From assembly GCF_900142375.1 (NCBI RefSeq), contig NZ_FRAR01000004.1, forward strand, positions 124,001-188,000: a DNA stretch of 64,000 bases, read 5' to 3'. Below, one piece after another: positions 41,148 through 50,389 of the stretch (position 1 is its first letter; each line of letters opens with the position of its first letter). The notes below the pieces were generated by a model, which worked only from the letters and a program-made list of their open reading frames with translations, did no database searches and was not told where the DNA came from. The stretch comes from Desulforamulus aeronauticus DSM 10349. Its GTDB lineage: Bacteria > Bacillota > Desulfotomaculia > Desulfotomaculales > Desulfotomaculaceae. Both the position numbers and the translations under genes were made by a program.

Positions 41148-42329
41148 TTAGGGTTTCACGTAAGTCTTGTAGGTTTGCTTGCCGTCTTTCATTTCTAAGA
41201 TAACAGCACCTTTAATGGGGTTATGGTTTTCATCAAAGGAGAGTTTGCCAGTGACAGCCTGCACTTCTTTAGCACTAATCAAGGCATCTTTAATTTTTTC
41301 GGGTGTGCCATCTTCAGAACGCTTAACGGCATCTACCAGAAGAATAGCGGTATCATAACCAAGGGCAGCAAAAGTATCAGGAACTTGACCGAATTTAGCC
41401 TGGTACTTTTCTACAAAGGATTTAATCGTGGGATCATCCTGCTGAGAGGAATAGTGGTTGGTGAAGAAGGTGTTATTTAAAGCTGCAGCACCGGCAATCT
41501 CAGGCAGTTTGGGAGAATCCCAACCATCACCACCAAGGATAGGAACGTTGATACCAATTTCACGACTCTGCTTGACGATTTTACCAACGGGCTCGTAGTA
41601 AGCAGGTACATAAATAACGTCTGGGTTTAGTCCTTTAATTTTCGTTAAGGTAGCTTTAAAATCTTGATCTTCAGGGACAAAGGCTTCTTTCGCTAGGATT
41701 TGACCACCCTGCTTAATGAAAGATTCTTCAAAGAATTGAGCCAAGCCCTTAGCATAAGGAGACTGATTATCGACGTAAAGAACAGCCGTTTTAGCTTTTA
41801 GATCATTGGTAGCAAAGTTAGCCATCACAATACCTTGGAAGGGGTCGATGAAGCAAGTACGGAAGACATAGTCACGTACTTTTTTCGTATTAGGATCAAC
41901 AGTAACGTCTAGAGCGGTTCCAGAAGGCGTGATAATCGGCACCTTGTTGTCTGTGGCAACCTGCATATAACCCATCGTGTTACCGGAAGTTGCTGCACCC
42001 ATGATGGCTACAGCTTTGTCCTGGGTAATTAGACGAGTAGCGGCATTGGCAGCCTCGGTGGCATCAGACTTGTTGTCCAACACTTCAAATTTTATTTGCT
42101 TACCAAGAACGCCTCCGGCAGCATTCACTTCATCAAAGTATAATTGCGCACCATTTTTCATGGCAGTACCAAAGGTGGCCACAGCACCGCTTAATTCTAG
42201 GTTACCGCCAATAATGATTTCTTTAGCATCAGCTGCTTTTTTCTCTTCGCCGCCAGCGCCACAGCCAACTACTAGGGCAGCCAGCATTACCACTGCTGTT
42301 AACAGTGCATACAAACGAAACTTTTTCAT
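41148..42329 (-). CDS. livK: Branched-chain amino acid type ABC transporter substrate-binding lipoprotein
   Basis: From the ATG at 42329 (GGAGG with six-base spacing) the protein is about 393 residues with a lipoprotein signal, MKKFRLYALLTAVVMLAALV then VGCGAGG. The fold signature is IIIGGNLELSGAVATFGTAM. It is only moderately similar to the set 1 binding protein, so the two transporters probably differ in ligand. Confidence 0.92.
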   Translation of the reverse strand: MKKFRLYALLTAVVMLAALVVGCGAGGEEKKAADAKEIIIGGNLELSGAVATFGTAMKNGAQLYFDEVNAAGGVLGKQIKFEVLDNKSDATEAANAATRLITQDKAVAIMGAATSGNTMGYMQVATDNKVPIITPSGTALDVTVDPNTKKVRDYVFRTCFIDPFQGIVMANFATNDLKAKTAVLYVDNQSPYAKGLAQFFEESFIKQGGQILAKEAFVPEDQDFKATLTKIKGLNPDVIYVPAYYEPVGKIVKQSREIGINVPILGGDGWDSPKLPEIAGAAALNNTFFTNHYSSQQDDPTIKSFVEKYQAKFGQVPDTFAALGYDTAILLVDAVKRSEDGTPEKIKDALISAKEVQAVTGKLSFDENHNPIKGAVILEMKDGKQTYKTYVKP

Positions 42330-42690
42330 AAACATCCTCCTCTTAAATATAGGGTACCGAGTAAACTTCTGCCAACACCACTGTCAGTCCTTTGACCACC
42401 TCCTGGTCGATTATTTAGTCAGACTTGATTAAAAATTTCTACGAAAAGAATATTCCACGATCTCGAATAAATTCCTTCTCGATTGTTAAATAATTTTGTG
42501 TTTTTTGTTAGGGTAAGAGTGTTTAATATATTGACGATATTTTTTGTCACAGAGAAAAAATACGCTAACCCAGCTGCCACGACACTGTAGCAACAGAGTT
42601 ATTTCCCCTACTACCCCTGTCACTTCTTCCTATAACCAAGGCAAGCAAGCCCACTGCCAATGACAAATAGTCTTTTTGTCCATAGAATAA
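42330..42690. other. Leader and spacer upstream of livK set 2
   Basis: No gene is supported. On the minus strand an orphan AGGAGGTGG ribosome-like site lies near 42400, followed by an 18-codon frame opening with GTG; a similar orphan AGGAGGTGA lies about 70 bp before the other livK. I found no convincing -24/-12 promoter. The region is otherwise AT-rich. Confidence 0.5.
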
Positions 42691-42725
42691 AAAAACTCCC
42701 GCTATCCATGATAGCGAGAGTTTTT
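42691..42725 (-). terminator. Rho-independent terminator after adk
   Basis: AAAAACTC..CGCTATC pairs with ATAGCG..GAGTTTTT across a CATG loop with one internal mismatch, 8 bp after the adk stop; the minus-strand tail is TTTTTTTATT. Confidence 0.9.
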
Positions 42726-42732
42726 ATTGACT

Positions 42733-43444
<712 letters not shown>

Positions 43445-43489
43445 TATGCGTTTATGATAAATATAAAAAACAAACAAAAAATGTTTTGA

Positions 43490-43518
43490 TTGGAATACGT
43501 TTGCATAAGGGTTATAAT
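43490..43518 (+). promoter_or_regulatory. Putative promoter of the 43552 gene
   Basis: TTGGAA and a perfect TATAAT are 17 bp apart, 33 bp before the ATG at 43552 on the plus strand. Confidence 0.6.
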
Positions 43519-43551
43519 GTTGCTAAAAATGTCGAAAGGATTGTTTATTTT

Positions 43552-43785
43552 ATGAAAGTCGATGTAGACAAATTTGTTCAGGAACACCAAGAAGAAATTA
43601 TTACATTAGTAAACAATAGCCTAAACCGGGCCGGTGATCTTGTCGCCAAGAAAGTGCAAGCCGGTGAACTAGGGACAACCATACAGGATGTGCTACCCAT
43701 TATGCTTTATGAGATTTTGCTCACAAATACGGTAGCAACATTGCGACTTGCTGCTGAGATGGTCAATGAGGGTAGCGAAGCCTAG
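43552..43785 (+). CDS. Small hypothetical protein, only plus-strand gene
   Basis: This 77-residue protein starts MKVDVDKFVQEHQEEIITLV, with AAAGGA about ten bases upstream, a good promoter and a downstream hairpin, so it is likely real. It is acidic and predicted all-helical, without cysteines, signal peptide or membrane helix. The upstream in-frame ATG at 43486 overlaps the -35 and is not the start. I do not recognise its family. Divergent from adk. Confidence 0.7.
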   Translation: MKVDVDKFVQEHQEEIITLVNNSLNRAGDLVAKKVQAGELGTTIQDVLPIMLYEILLTNTVATLRLAAEMVNEGSEA

Positions 43786-43857
43786 TAATCTTTTGCTATC
43801 AAACTTGACCTTCAGCCGTTAGTTTTAGGTTTTCAGTTTAGGAAGTTAGTAAAGAGT

Positions 43858-43899
43858 AAGCCATCAGTTGGACGTAAACCGTAACTGATGGCTTTTGGT
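43858..43899 (+). terminator. Bidirectional terminator between the 43552 gene and the rubredoxin-like gene
   Basis: AAGCCATCAGTT pairs with AACTGATGGCTT around a 12-nt loop, with CTTTTGGTTTT after it on the plus strand. Confidence 0.65.
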
Positions 43900-43911
43900 T
43901 TTACTGACGTC

Positions 43912-44025
43912 TTACTTCGCTTCTTCTTTTACGTAATCCTCTTTTGTCCCACCGCAGGCGCATTTTTGAGGACGGCAACGTCCTTCCTTAGTAGCACCAC
44001 ATTTCTGACACTTCCAAACAGCCAT
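43912..44025 (-). CDS. RCKP-type rubredoxin-like small protein
   Basis: This 37-residue protein, MAVWKCQKCGATKEGRCRPQ continuing KCACGGTKED, has CxxC and RCRPxKCxC cysteines that should bind one iron or zinc as in rubredoxin knuckles. The ATG follows AGGAGGTG perfectly. It is about 110 bp downstream of rpe. Proteins of this kind are found in anaerobic Firmicutes and sulfate reducers; the role is unknown. Confidence 0.85.
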   Translation of the reverse strand: MAVWKCQKCGATKEGRCRPQKCACGGTKEDYVKEEAK

Positions 44026-44093
44026 GAGTCTGCACCTCCTTTGGTTAACGTCTTTTGGGCAAAAGCTTGTTTCAACTCATACTCTCTACTTTA

Positions 44094-44136
44094 GCAAACG
44101 GCCTTTAGCTATCGAATGACTAACGGCCAATGGCTA
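44094..44136 (-). repeat. Degenerate GCCAT-word repeat at the rpe stop
   Basis: From the rpe stop on the minus strand: TAGCCATTGGCCGTTAGTCA, then AGCTAAAGGCCG. Compare 14678, 52580 and 63040. Confidence 0.4.
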
Positions 44137-44814
44137 TCTTTTAGCTGGCACTACCGAAGCCTCTTCTGCTGCTTTTCTTATCTCCTGTACCGCCTGGGCC
44201 GGATTGTCACTACCAAAGATCGCACTGCCTGCCACCAGCACATTGGCTCCAGCTTTAGCCACCAAGGAAGCTGTTTGGGCATTAATGCCCCCGTCCACCT
44301 GGATTTCTGTGACTAGCCCTCTTTCTTTGATCATCCGGGAGATAGTCTCAATCTTGGGCAACACTTCAGGGATAAATTTTTGACCCCCAAAACCTGGGTT
44401 TACTGTCATTAGTAGCACCAGATCAAGCATGGGTAAAACATATTCAAGTAACTGAACAGGGGTGTGAGGGTTTAATGCTACCCCTGCTTTGGCTCCCTTT
44501 TCTTTGATCAGGGAAATGACTCTGTGCAGGTGGCTGCAGGTTTCCCCATGAACACACACTAAATCTGCCCCTGCTTTAATAAAATCCGGGATATAACGAT
44601 CCGGTTGCTCTATCATCAAATGCACATCAAAGAACATCTTGCTGTGCGGTCTCAGTGCCTCAACGATTAAGGGACCAATGGTAATATTGGGTACAAAATG
44701 CCCGTCCATGACATCGATATGGAGGTATTCTGCGCCCGCCTTTTCCACCATCTGTACAGACTGAGCCAAGTTTGCAAAGTCAGCCGACAGAATGGAGGGA
44801 GCTATTTTCACCAT
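44134..44814 (-). CDS. rpe: Ribulose-phosphate 3-epimerase
   Basis: This pentose phosphate enzyme interconverts ribulose-5-P and xylulose-5-P. The 226-residue TIM barrel has IAPSILSADFANLAQSV, HIDVMDGHFVPNITIG, MTVNPGFGGQKF and VDGGINAQTA. The ATG follows AGGAGA and is 2 bp after rsgA, the usual prkC-rsgA-rpe order. Confidence 0.97.
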   Translation of the reverse strand: MVKIAPSILSADFANLAQSVQMVEKAGAEYLHIDVMDGHFVPNITIGPLIVEALRPHSKMFFDVHLMIEQPDRYIPDFIKAGADLVCVHGETCSHLHRVISLIKEKGAKAGVALNPHTPVQLLEYVLPMLDLVLLMTVNPGFGGQKFIPEVLPKIETISRMIKERGLVTEIQVDGGINAQTASLVAKAGANVLVAGSAIFGSDNPAQAVQEIRKAAEEASVVPAKR

Positions 44815-44816
44815 TC

Positions 44817-45725
44817 TTAGTATCTCCTCTCCTGCTCAATAACTTCCTGTAAAAAGGTTAAATAATGTTGATAGCGATCTTGTTGAATAAGCCCTTGCTC
44901 CACTGCCAGCTTAACGGCACACTGGGGCTCATGGTGGTGTAAGCAACCGTTAAATTTACATTCTTCACGGAAAACCTCAAACTCTGGGAAATGGTAGCCC
45001 AATTCTACTCGCTCCATTTGAGGTAAATCCAAACTAGAAAATCCCGGGCTGTCCACCACAAAGCCACCCCGCAACAGCGGCAATAATTCTACATGTCGAG
45101 TGGTGTGCTTGCCTCTCTTCAGTTTATTACTAATTTCCCCCGTCTTCAGTTCCAGACCGGGCTGTACTGCATTTAAAAGGCTAGACTTACCAACGCCGGA
45201 AGGACCGGCAAATACTGAGGTTTTACCCATAAGCAATTCCCGTAGTTCCTCCAGGCCTTGATCCTGTTTGGTACTGGTAATCACAATAGGATAACCTATT
45301 CTACGATAAAGTTTTAACCATTCATGTTCTCGGTGTCCGGTAAGTAGATCCGCCTTATTTAAACAAACCACCGGGGCAACATCAGCACTTTCTGCTAGAA
45401 CCAAAAACCTGTCTAACAAGGCCAAGTTGGGTTCAGGATTTTTAGCAGCAAAAACAATCACCGCTTGATCAATATTGGCCACAGGCGGACGGAATAACTC
45501 TGTCTTTCGGGGCAACACCTCATCAATGCGACCGGTATTGCCGCGCACCGGTGTAACCCGCACCCGGTCCCCTACCAGTGCCGGCGTACCCTTCCCCAGG
45601 CGAAACTTGCCGCGCAGGGAGCACTCCCAAATTTCTTCCCCTTTTTTCACATAGTAAAAGCCGCCGTAAGCCTTAAATAAAACCCCTTCAAACACTAATG
45701 AACTCTCTCCTTGATTTAGCTGCAT
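44817..45725 (-). CDS. rsgA: Ribosome small-subunit-dependent GTPase A
   Basis: RsgA is a circularly permuted GTPase that checks 30S maturation. In its 302 residues: an OB fold at the start, then G4 CLNKADLL, G1 GPSGVGKSSLLN, the G3 VDSPGFSSL, and a C-terminal zinc site CKFNGCLHHHEPQC. It overlaps the prkC stop by one base. Confidence 0.96.
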   Translation of the reverse strand: MQLNQGESSLVFEGVLFKAYGGFYYVKKGEEIWECSLRGKFRLGKGTPALVGDRVRVTPVRGNTGRIDEVLPRKTELFRPPVANIDQAVIVFAAKNPEPNLALLDRFLVLAESADVAPVVCLNKADLLTGHREHEWLKLYRRIGYPIVITSTKQDQGLEELRELLMGKTSVFAGPSGVGKSSLLNAVQPGLELKTGEISNKLKRGKHTTRHVELLPLLRGGFVVDSPGFSSLDLPQMERVELGYHFPEFEVFREECKFNGCLHHHEPQCAVKLAVEQGLIQQDRYQHYLTFLQEVIEQERRY

Positions 45726-47602
45726 TATTCAACAGGTATGTCTTTTTCAAGTTGTCCATCCAGAAAAACCCGAATTTTGCCCTTGCCATAGAAACGAATA
45801 TCTTGGATCACGTTATCCCCAGGCTGATTAGAACTAATATAGGGATAGTCTGTGCCCCGAACATCCTGTCGTTCAATTTTAACCTCGTGAGTTTTCCCGT
45901 CATTCGGAACACGTATAGTAACTGTTATTTGCTTTGGTGCAGGTCCAGGGCCAGTGCTAATGGTTATCTTTACTTTATTTCCCTCTTCCAGTTCACTATC
46001 CGGGGCAGGATCTTGCTTGGTAATTTGCCCACTCAAATATTCGCTGCTTTCCACTTGTCCGATGGTCTCATCCAAGGCCAAGCCTAAGCGGGATAGTTCA
46101 GAAAGGGCTGCTTCCTGAGTTAAACCGATCAGATTAGGCACCTTTTGCACTTGGGGCTTGGGACCTTTACTGAGATGCAGTTTAATGGTACTGCCCCGGG
46201 GTGCCTGAGCTTTGCCTTTGGGCTCCTGTTCTGCAACCTTGCCTTTGTCGATATCTTCGCTGTAAACCTCTTCTTCTGCCAGAACTTCTACCTTAAATTT
46301 TTGGTTAAATAACGTGTATTTAGCTTCCTCCGGAGAAAAGTTAACCACATCCGGTACTTCTACTAAATCCTGACCAGCACTTACCACCAAGACAATAGCT
46401 CGCCCTTTTTTCACCATCCGGTTGGCTTCCATATCTTGGGATATCACATGATCCTTTTTTACAGTATCATGGGGCTGAGTGGAAACACTAACCTTTAAAC
46501 CTCTTTCTTCCAAGACATGCCGGGCTTCATCGATGTGCATCCCCACCACCGGAGGTACCTTGACTTCTCCCACATTTAAATAACTGTTAAAAACAAACAG
46601 CATACCAGCTGCTAAAAGAACCAGCACTAAAGCCAACATGCCCCAGGCCGCAGGCTTCATTTGCCTGCGTTGGCTAGGTTTATCCGACGCACGGCTAATT
46701 CTCGGTTCTTCTTTCATAATCAAGGTTGGGCTGGGCAACACCCGAGTGTGCTCTTCGTCCTCAGGCAGATAGGGGAGCATCGTTCTTGTTTCATCACTAA
46801 TCGAGATAAGGTCTTTGCCTAGGGCTCTGGCACTTTTGTGTCTTCTTTCTGGTAGTTTATCCATAGCCCGGAGAACTACTTTCTCTAGATCCTCTGGTAT
46901 GTTAGGGTTGATTTCCCGCAAGGATGGTGGCTGCTCCTGAATATGCTTTAAGGCTACACCAATGGCACCGTCTGCTTGGTAAGGTACCTGTCCGGTAAGC
47001 ATCTCATAGAGAACCACACCCAAGGCATAAATATCTGATTTAGGTCCGGCCGGTTCTCCTTTGGCCTGTTCCGGCGAGATGTAGTGAACCGAGCCAACAA
47101 TGGCATCCGTATGGGTAATTGTCGAGGCACTGGCCTGGGCAATGCCAAAGTCTGTTAGCTTAGCCCTACCGTTTTTCGTAATTAGAATGTTATGGGGCTT
47201 GACATCCCGGTGAATAATACTGTTCTCATGGGCGTGTTCCAAGGCCTCAGCAATCTGACGACCCAGTTGAATAGCCTTGGTCGATGGCAAAGGAGCTTCC
47301 CGACGAATAAGTGACTTTAGACTTTCACCTTCCACATATTCCATGACCAAGTAATGACTGTCGTTTTCCTGTCCGACATCATAAATGCTGACAATATTGG
47401 GGTGGGACAGGCTGGCCACAGCCTGGGCTTCCCGCCGGAAACGACGGACAAAATCTTCATCACTGGCATACTCGGGCCGCAGCACTTTAATGGTAACCAA
47501 TCTATTTAAAAGGGTATCTTTCCCCTTCCAAACCAGCGCCATTCCGCCGCCGCCCAATTGCTCTAATACTTCATAACGGTTACCCAGAAGCTTGCCTATC
47601 AT
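45725..47602 (-). CDS. prkC: PASTA-domain serine/threonine protein kinase
   Basis: This membrane kinase senses peptidoglycan fragments and controls cell-wall synthesis and spore germination. From the ATG at 47602 (GGAG upstream) it has 625 residues: kinase domain (GGGGMALVWKG, HRDVKPHNILI, LTDFGIA) to about 270, a single membrane helix near 320-340, three PASTA repeats (VPPVVGM, VPDVVNF, VPNLIGL) to about 555, and a further C-terminal beta-rich domain of about 70 residues (ITVTIRVPNDGKTHEVKIE). It is partnered by PrpC in the same operon. Confidence 0.95.
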   Translation of the reverse strand: MIGKLLGNRYEVLEQLGGGGMALVWKGKDTLLNRLVTIKVLRPEYASDEDFVRRFRREAQAVASLSHPNIVSIYDVGQENDSHYLVMEYVEGESLKSLIRREAPLPSTKAIQLGRQIAEALEHAHENSIIHRDVKPHNILITKNGRAKLTDFGIAQASASTITHTDAIVGSVHYISPEQAKGEPAGPKSDIYALGVVLYEMLTGQVPYQADGAIGVALKHIQEQPPSLREINPNIPEDLEKVVLRAMDKLPERRHKSARALGKDLISISDETRTMLPYLPEDEEHTRVLPSPTLIMKEEPRISRASDKPSQRRQMKPAAWGMLALVLVLLAAGMLFVFNSYLNVGEVKVPPVVGMHIDEARHVLEERGLKVSVSTQPHDTVKKDHVISQDMEANRMVKKGRAIVLVVSAGQDLVEVPDVVNFSPEEAKYTLFNQKFKVEVLAEEEVYSEDIDKGKVAEQEPKGKAQAPRGSTIKLHLSKGPKPQVQKVPNLIGLTQEAALSELSRLGLALDETIGQVESSEYLSGQITKQDPAPDSELEEGNKVKITISTGPGPAPKQITVTIRVPNDGKTHEVKIERQDVRGTDYPYISSNQPGDNVIQDIRFYGKGKIRVFLDGQLEKDIPVE

Positions 47603-47638
47603 GTTCTGTCTCACTCCTTACTACAACTAAAACCATAT

Positions 47639-49063
47639 CTATTTGCCAGACAGGGCAGCAGCCATAACATCTCTCGCTATGGGGGCGGCCACTTTGCTGC
47701 CTGAACCGCCTTTTTCTACAATAACGGCTACTACCACTTGGGGGTTGTCAGCCGGAGCAAAACCTACAAACCAGGCATGGGGCGCACTCGTAGGATCTTG
47801 TGTATTTTTTGTTTCTGCAGTCCCCGTTTTACCTGCTACCTTAATACCTTTCAGGGAAGCCCCTGAACCAGTACCCCAGTCTACAGCATCCACCATCCCC
47901 TGGGTAATCAGCCCGGCAATTTCCGGTGTGGTGGCTGAGAGCCAAGGGCTGCTTTCAGTTAACCGTACTACCTGCCCCTCAGGTTTGCGAATCTCTTTGA
48001 CCAAATAGGGTTTCATAATGGTACCCTGATTAGCAATGGCCGAACAAGCCAACGCCATGTGTAGAGGGCTAAGGAGCGTGTCCCCCTGGCCAAAGGAAGT
48101 CTCCGCCAGTTGACTCTTATTGCGACGCTCTGCCACGGCAAAGGTGCCCGCTCTGACAGGAATTTCCAAATCAGGATTTTGATTAAGTCCAAACTTTTCA
48201 AAGGTATCCAGCAGGTTATGCCAACCTAACTTTACTCCTTCTTGGGCAAAGTACGTGTTACAGGACAGAGCCAAGGCCTTAGTAAAGTTCACTTGATGGT
48301 GTACCTGGTTATCGGTAATTTTGTTACCATCAATGATGACGTACCCAGGGCAATCAATGGTTTTTTCCGGTTGATCAACGTGGTTGGCCAAAATCCCTGC
48401 CCCGGTAAGCAACTTAATCACGGAACCAGGTGGGTAGGCTCCCTGGGTGGCTCGGTTTAATAAGGGTGCATTTGCCTCTGCTTTATTCAATTGCTCCCAA
48501 ATCTCTGGGTCTTTCACGGTATTACTATTGAAAGCCGGGGAACTGACCATGGCTAAAACAGCACCGGTGCGGGGGTCTAGAGCCACCACTGCTCCCCTTC
48601 TGTTTCCTAATAAAGCCAGGGCCCGACTCTGCAACGAAGCATCTAAGGTGAGAATCAGGTCGTTGCCTCGGGGAGTACGATTAAGAATTTTATCAAGCAG
48701 GTTCTCCACCGCATCGGCTTCCGTTAAACCCAATAGTTCTTTACTATAGGCCGCCTCTAAGCCAGAAGAACCATATCTTTCAGATACATAGCCCACCACA
48801 TGAGCGGAGGGAAAAACATGCTCTACGGTTTGGTAAACCCGCTGCCCTGCTTGGCCTTGCCACTTGGTTTCCGCTAAGCTAACACCCTGTCGGTCATAAA
48901 TAGTACCACGGATAATAGCAGCTTCTTTGGCAGCCATACGGCGATTTTGGGGATGGGTAGCCAATTCCTCACCTTGCTGAAAGGTGATATATGTTAAATA
49001 AAAAAGAAGAAGAACAAAGGTTGATAATAGAAAGTAACTTAGCTTTTTAATATTCTGTTTCAT
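47639..49063 (-). CDS. Class B penicillin-binding protein (PbpA/FtsI-like transpeptidase)
   Basis: This 474-residue transpeptidase has one N-terminal membrane helix (YFLLSTFVLLLFYLTYITF), a reduced dimerisation domain, and the penicillin-binding motifs S-V-I-K in PPGSVIKLLTG, SCN in LALSCNTYF and KTGTAETK. It crosslinks peptidoglycan together with the SEDS protein upstream, with which it overlaps by 17 bp. Short class B enzymes of this kind match mycobacterial PbpA, found in the same gene order. Confidence 0.93.
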   Translation of the reverse strand: MKQNIKKLSYFLLSTFVLLLFYLTYITFQQGEELATHPQNRRMAAKEAAIIRGTIYDRQGVSLAETKWQGQAGQRVYQTVEHVFPSAHVVGYVSERYGSSGLEAAYSKELLGLTEADAVENLLDKILNRTPRGNDLILTLDASLQSRALALLGNRRGAVVALDPRTGAVLAMVSSPAFNSNTVKDPEIWEQLNKAEANAPLLNRATQGAYPPGSVIKLLTGAGILANHVDQPEKTIDCPGYVIIDGNKITDNQVHHQVNFTKALALSCNTYFAQEGVKLGWHNLLDTFEKFGLNQNPDLEIPVRAGTFAVAERRNKSQLAETSFGQGDTLLSPLHMALACSAIANQGTIMKPYLVKEIRKPEGQVVRLTESSPWLSATTPEIAGLITQGMVDAVDWGTGSGASLKGIKVAGKTGTAETKNTQDPTSAPHAWFVGFAPADNPQVVVAVIVEKGGSGSKVAAPIARDVMAAALSGK

Positions 49064-50372
49064 TTCCTTGATTTACCTCGTGGGAAATGTTCAGCAGCAT
49101 CCCTAATAATACAAAATTAGCCACCAGTGAGCTGCCGCCGTAACTAATAAAGGGTAGTGTTACCCCTGTCATGGGTAACAACTTAATAACACCCGAAATA
49201 ATAATAAAGGTTTGTAAGCCCATCAGAGCTGTAAACCCCGTGGCCAGGAGTGCCGTAAAATCATTACGGGCAGTTAGGGCAATCATGAAACCCCGAAAAA
49301 TAAAACACATGTACAAAACCAAAACGGCGCAGCCGCCTACCAAACCTAACTCTTCCACAATGGCGGAAAAAATAAAATCGGTGTGAACTGCCGGTATTAA
49401 GCCAGGAAGCCCTTGACCCAACCCACTGCCAAAAAGTCCTCCAGAACCAAGGGCAAACAATGACTGAACAATCTGGTACCCTTTGCCGCTACTATAAGCC
49501 CACGGATCCAACCAGATGTCAACCCTAGCTTGCACATGATCAAAAATATAGTAAGCTACGGTACCACCGAGAGAGAATAAGAGCAGTCCCGCCAGTACAT
49601 AGAACATGCGAGCTGTTGCTGCATAAACCATCGCCAAAAATGTACAGAAATAAATAAGTGCTGTTCCTAAATCCTTTTGAAAAACCAGTATTAACAAAGA
49701 GATCCCCCACATGACAACCAAAGGGCCATATTCCCGGATACCAGGAATACTAATACCCAAAAGTTGATCACTACCGGCAGACAGCACTCTGCGGTTTTCG
49801 GATAGAAAACTGGCCAGAAACATCACCAGTAATAGTTTAACAAATTCAGAGGACTGCAGTTGAAACAACCCTAAGTCCAACCAACTACGGGCACCATATT
49901 GTTCTCTGCCAAAGAAGATGGGTAACACCAACAGAATCACACCAGCTGCCACATAAATATATTTATAGTCCTCTAACCAGTCCATTTTTCGGAGCAGCGT
50001 GGTGATGATAACCAGAGCCAAGAGGCCAAATAATAACCAGACAAATTGCCTCTCCGCATACTGCGGTCGTAGTCGAAATAAAAATATTAATCCCAGAGCC
50101 GTTAGCGATGCCGTAATAGGCATTAAGTATGGGTCACATTTAAAACCAGCAATCCGCCAGTAGGCACTAATTAGCCAAAAACCAGCCATTGTACCCATAC
50201 TAAGGATCACCACAAACCACCAGAAGGGCAACTTATAGCCACTGCCTAACGCTAGTTCATAAACAGTATTAAATTCTGGTTGTCCTAAGTAAAGAACCAG
50301 TACACCCACCGCCAAAAAGGCTGTGATATAGTACAATAGACTGCGTTCTTCCTTACGCAGGTTTGCCAGCAA
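49047..50372 (-). CDS. SEDS-family peptidoglycan glycosyltransferase (FtsW/RodA/SpoVE)
   Basis: This 441-residue protein with about eleven or twelve membrane helices has SSEFVKLLLVMFLASFLSEN, FQKDLGTALIYFCTFLAMV, SLFALGSGGLFGSGLGQGLP and the terminal LPFISYGGSSLVANFVLLGM, all SEDS landmarks. It polymerises glycan strands. The start is a TTG after GGAGGTG. Position fits the rodA of the actinobacterial pknB operon. Confidence 0.93.
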   Translation of the reverse strand: MLANLRKEERSLLYYITAFLAVGVLVLYLGQPEFNTVYELALGSGYKLPFWWFVVILSMGTMAGFWLISAYWRIAGFKCDPYLMPITASLTALGLIFLFRLRPQYAERQFVWLLFGLLALVIITTLLRKMDWLEDYKYIYVAAGVILLVLPIFFGREQYGARSWLDLGLFQLQSSEFVKLLLVMFLASFLSENRRVLSAGSDQLLGISIPGIREYGPLVVMWGISLLILVFQKDLGTALIYFCTFLAMVYAATARMFYVLAGLLLFSLGGTVAYYIFDHVQARVDIWLDPWAYSSGKGYQIVQSLFALGSGGLFGSGLGQGLPGLIPAVHTDFIFSAIVEELGLVGGCAVLVLYMCFIFRGFMIALTARNDFTALLATGFTALMGLQTFIIISGVIKLLPMTGVTLPFISYGGSSLVANFVLLGMLLNISHEVNQGNETEY

Positions 50373-50389
50373 GTTGACACCTCCGAGAA

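Noticed and set aside
42360-42385. Possible sigma-54 promoter (TGGCAGAAGTTTAC) before livK set 2
   Set aside because: The GG-GC spacing is wrong for -24/-12 elements.
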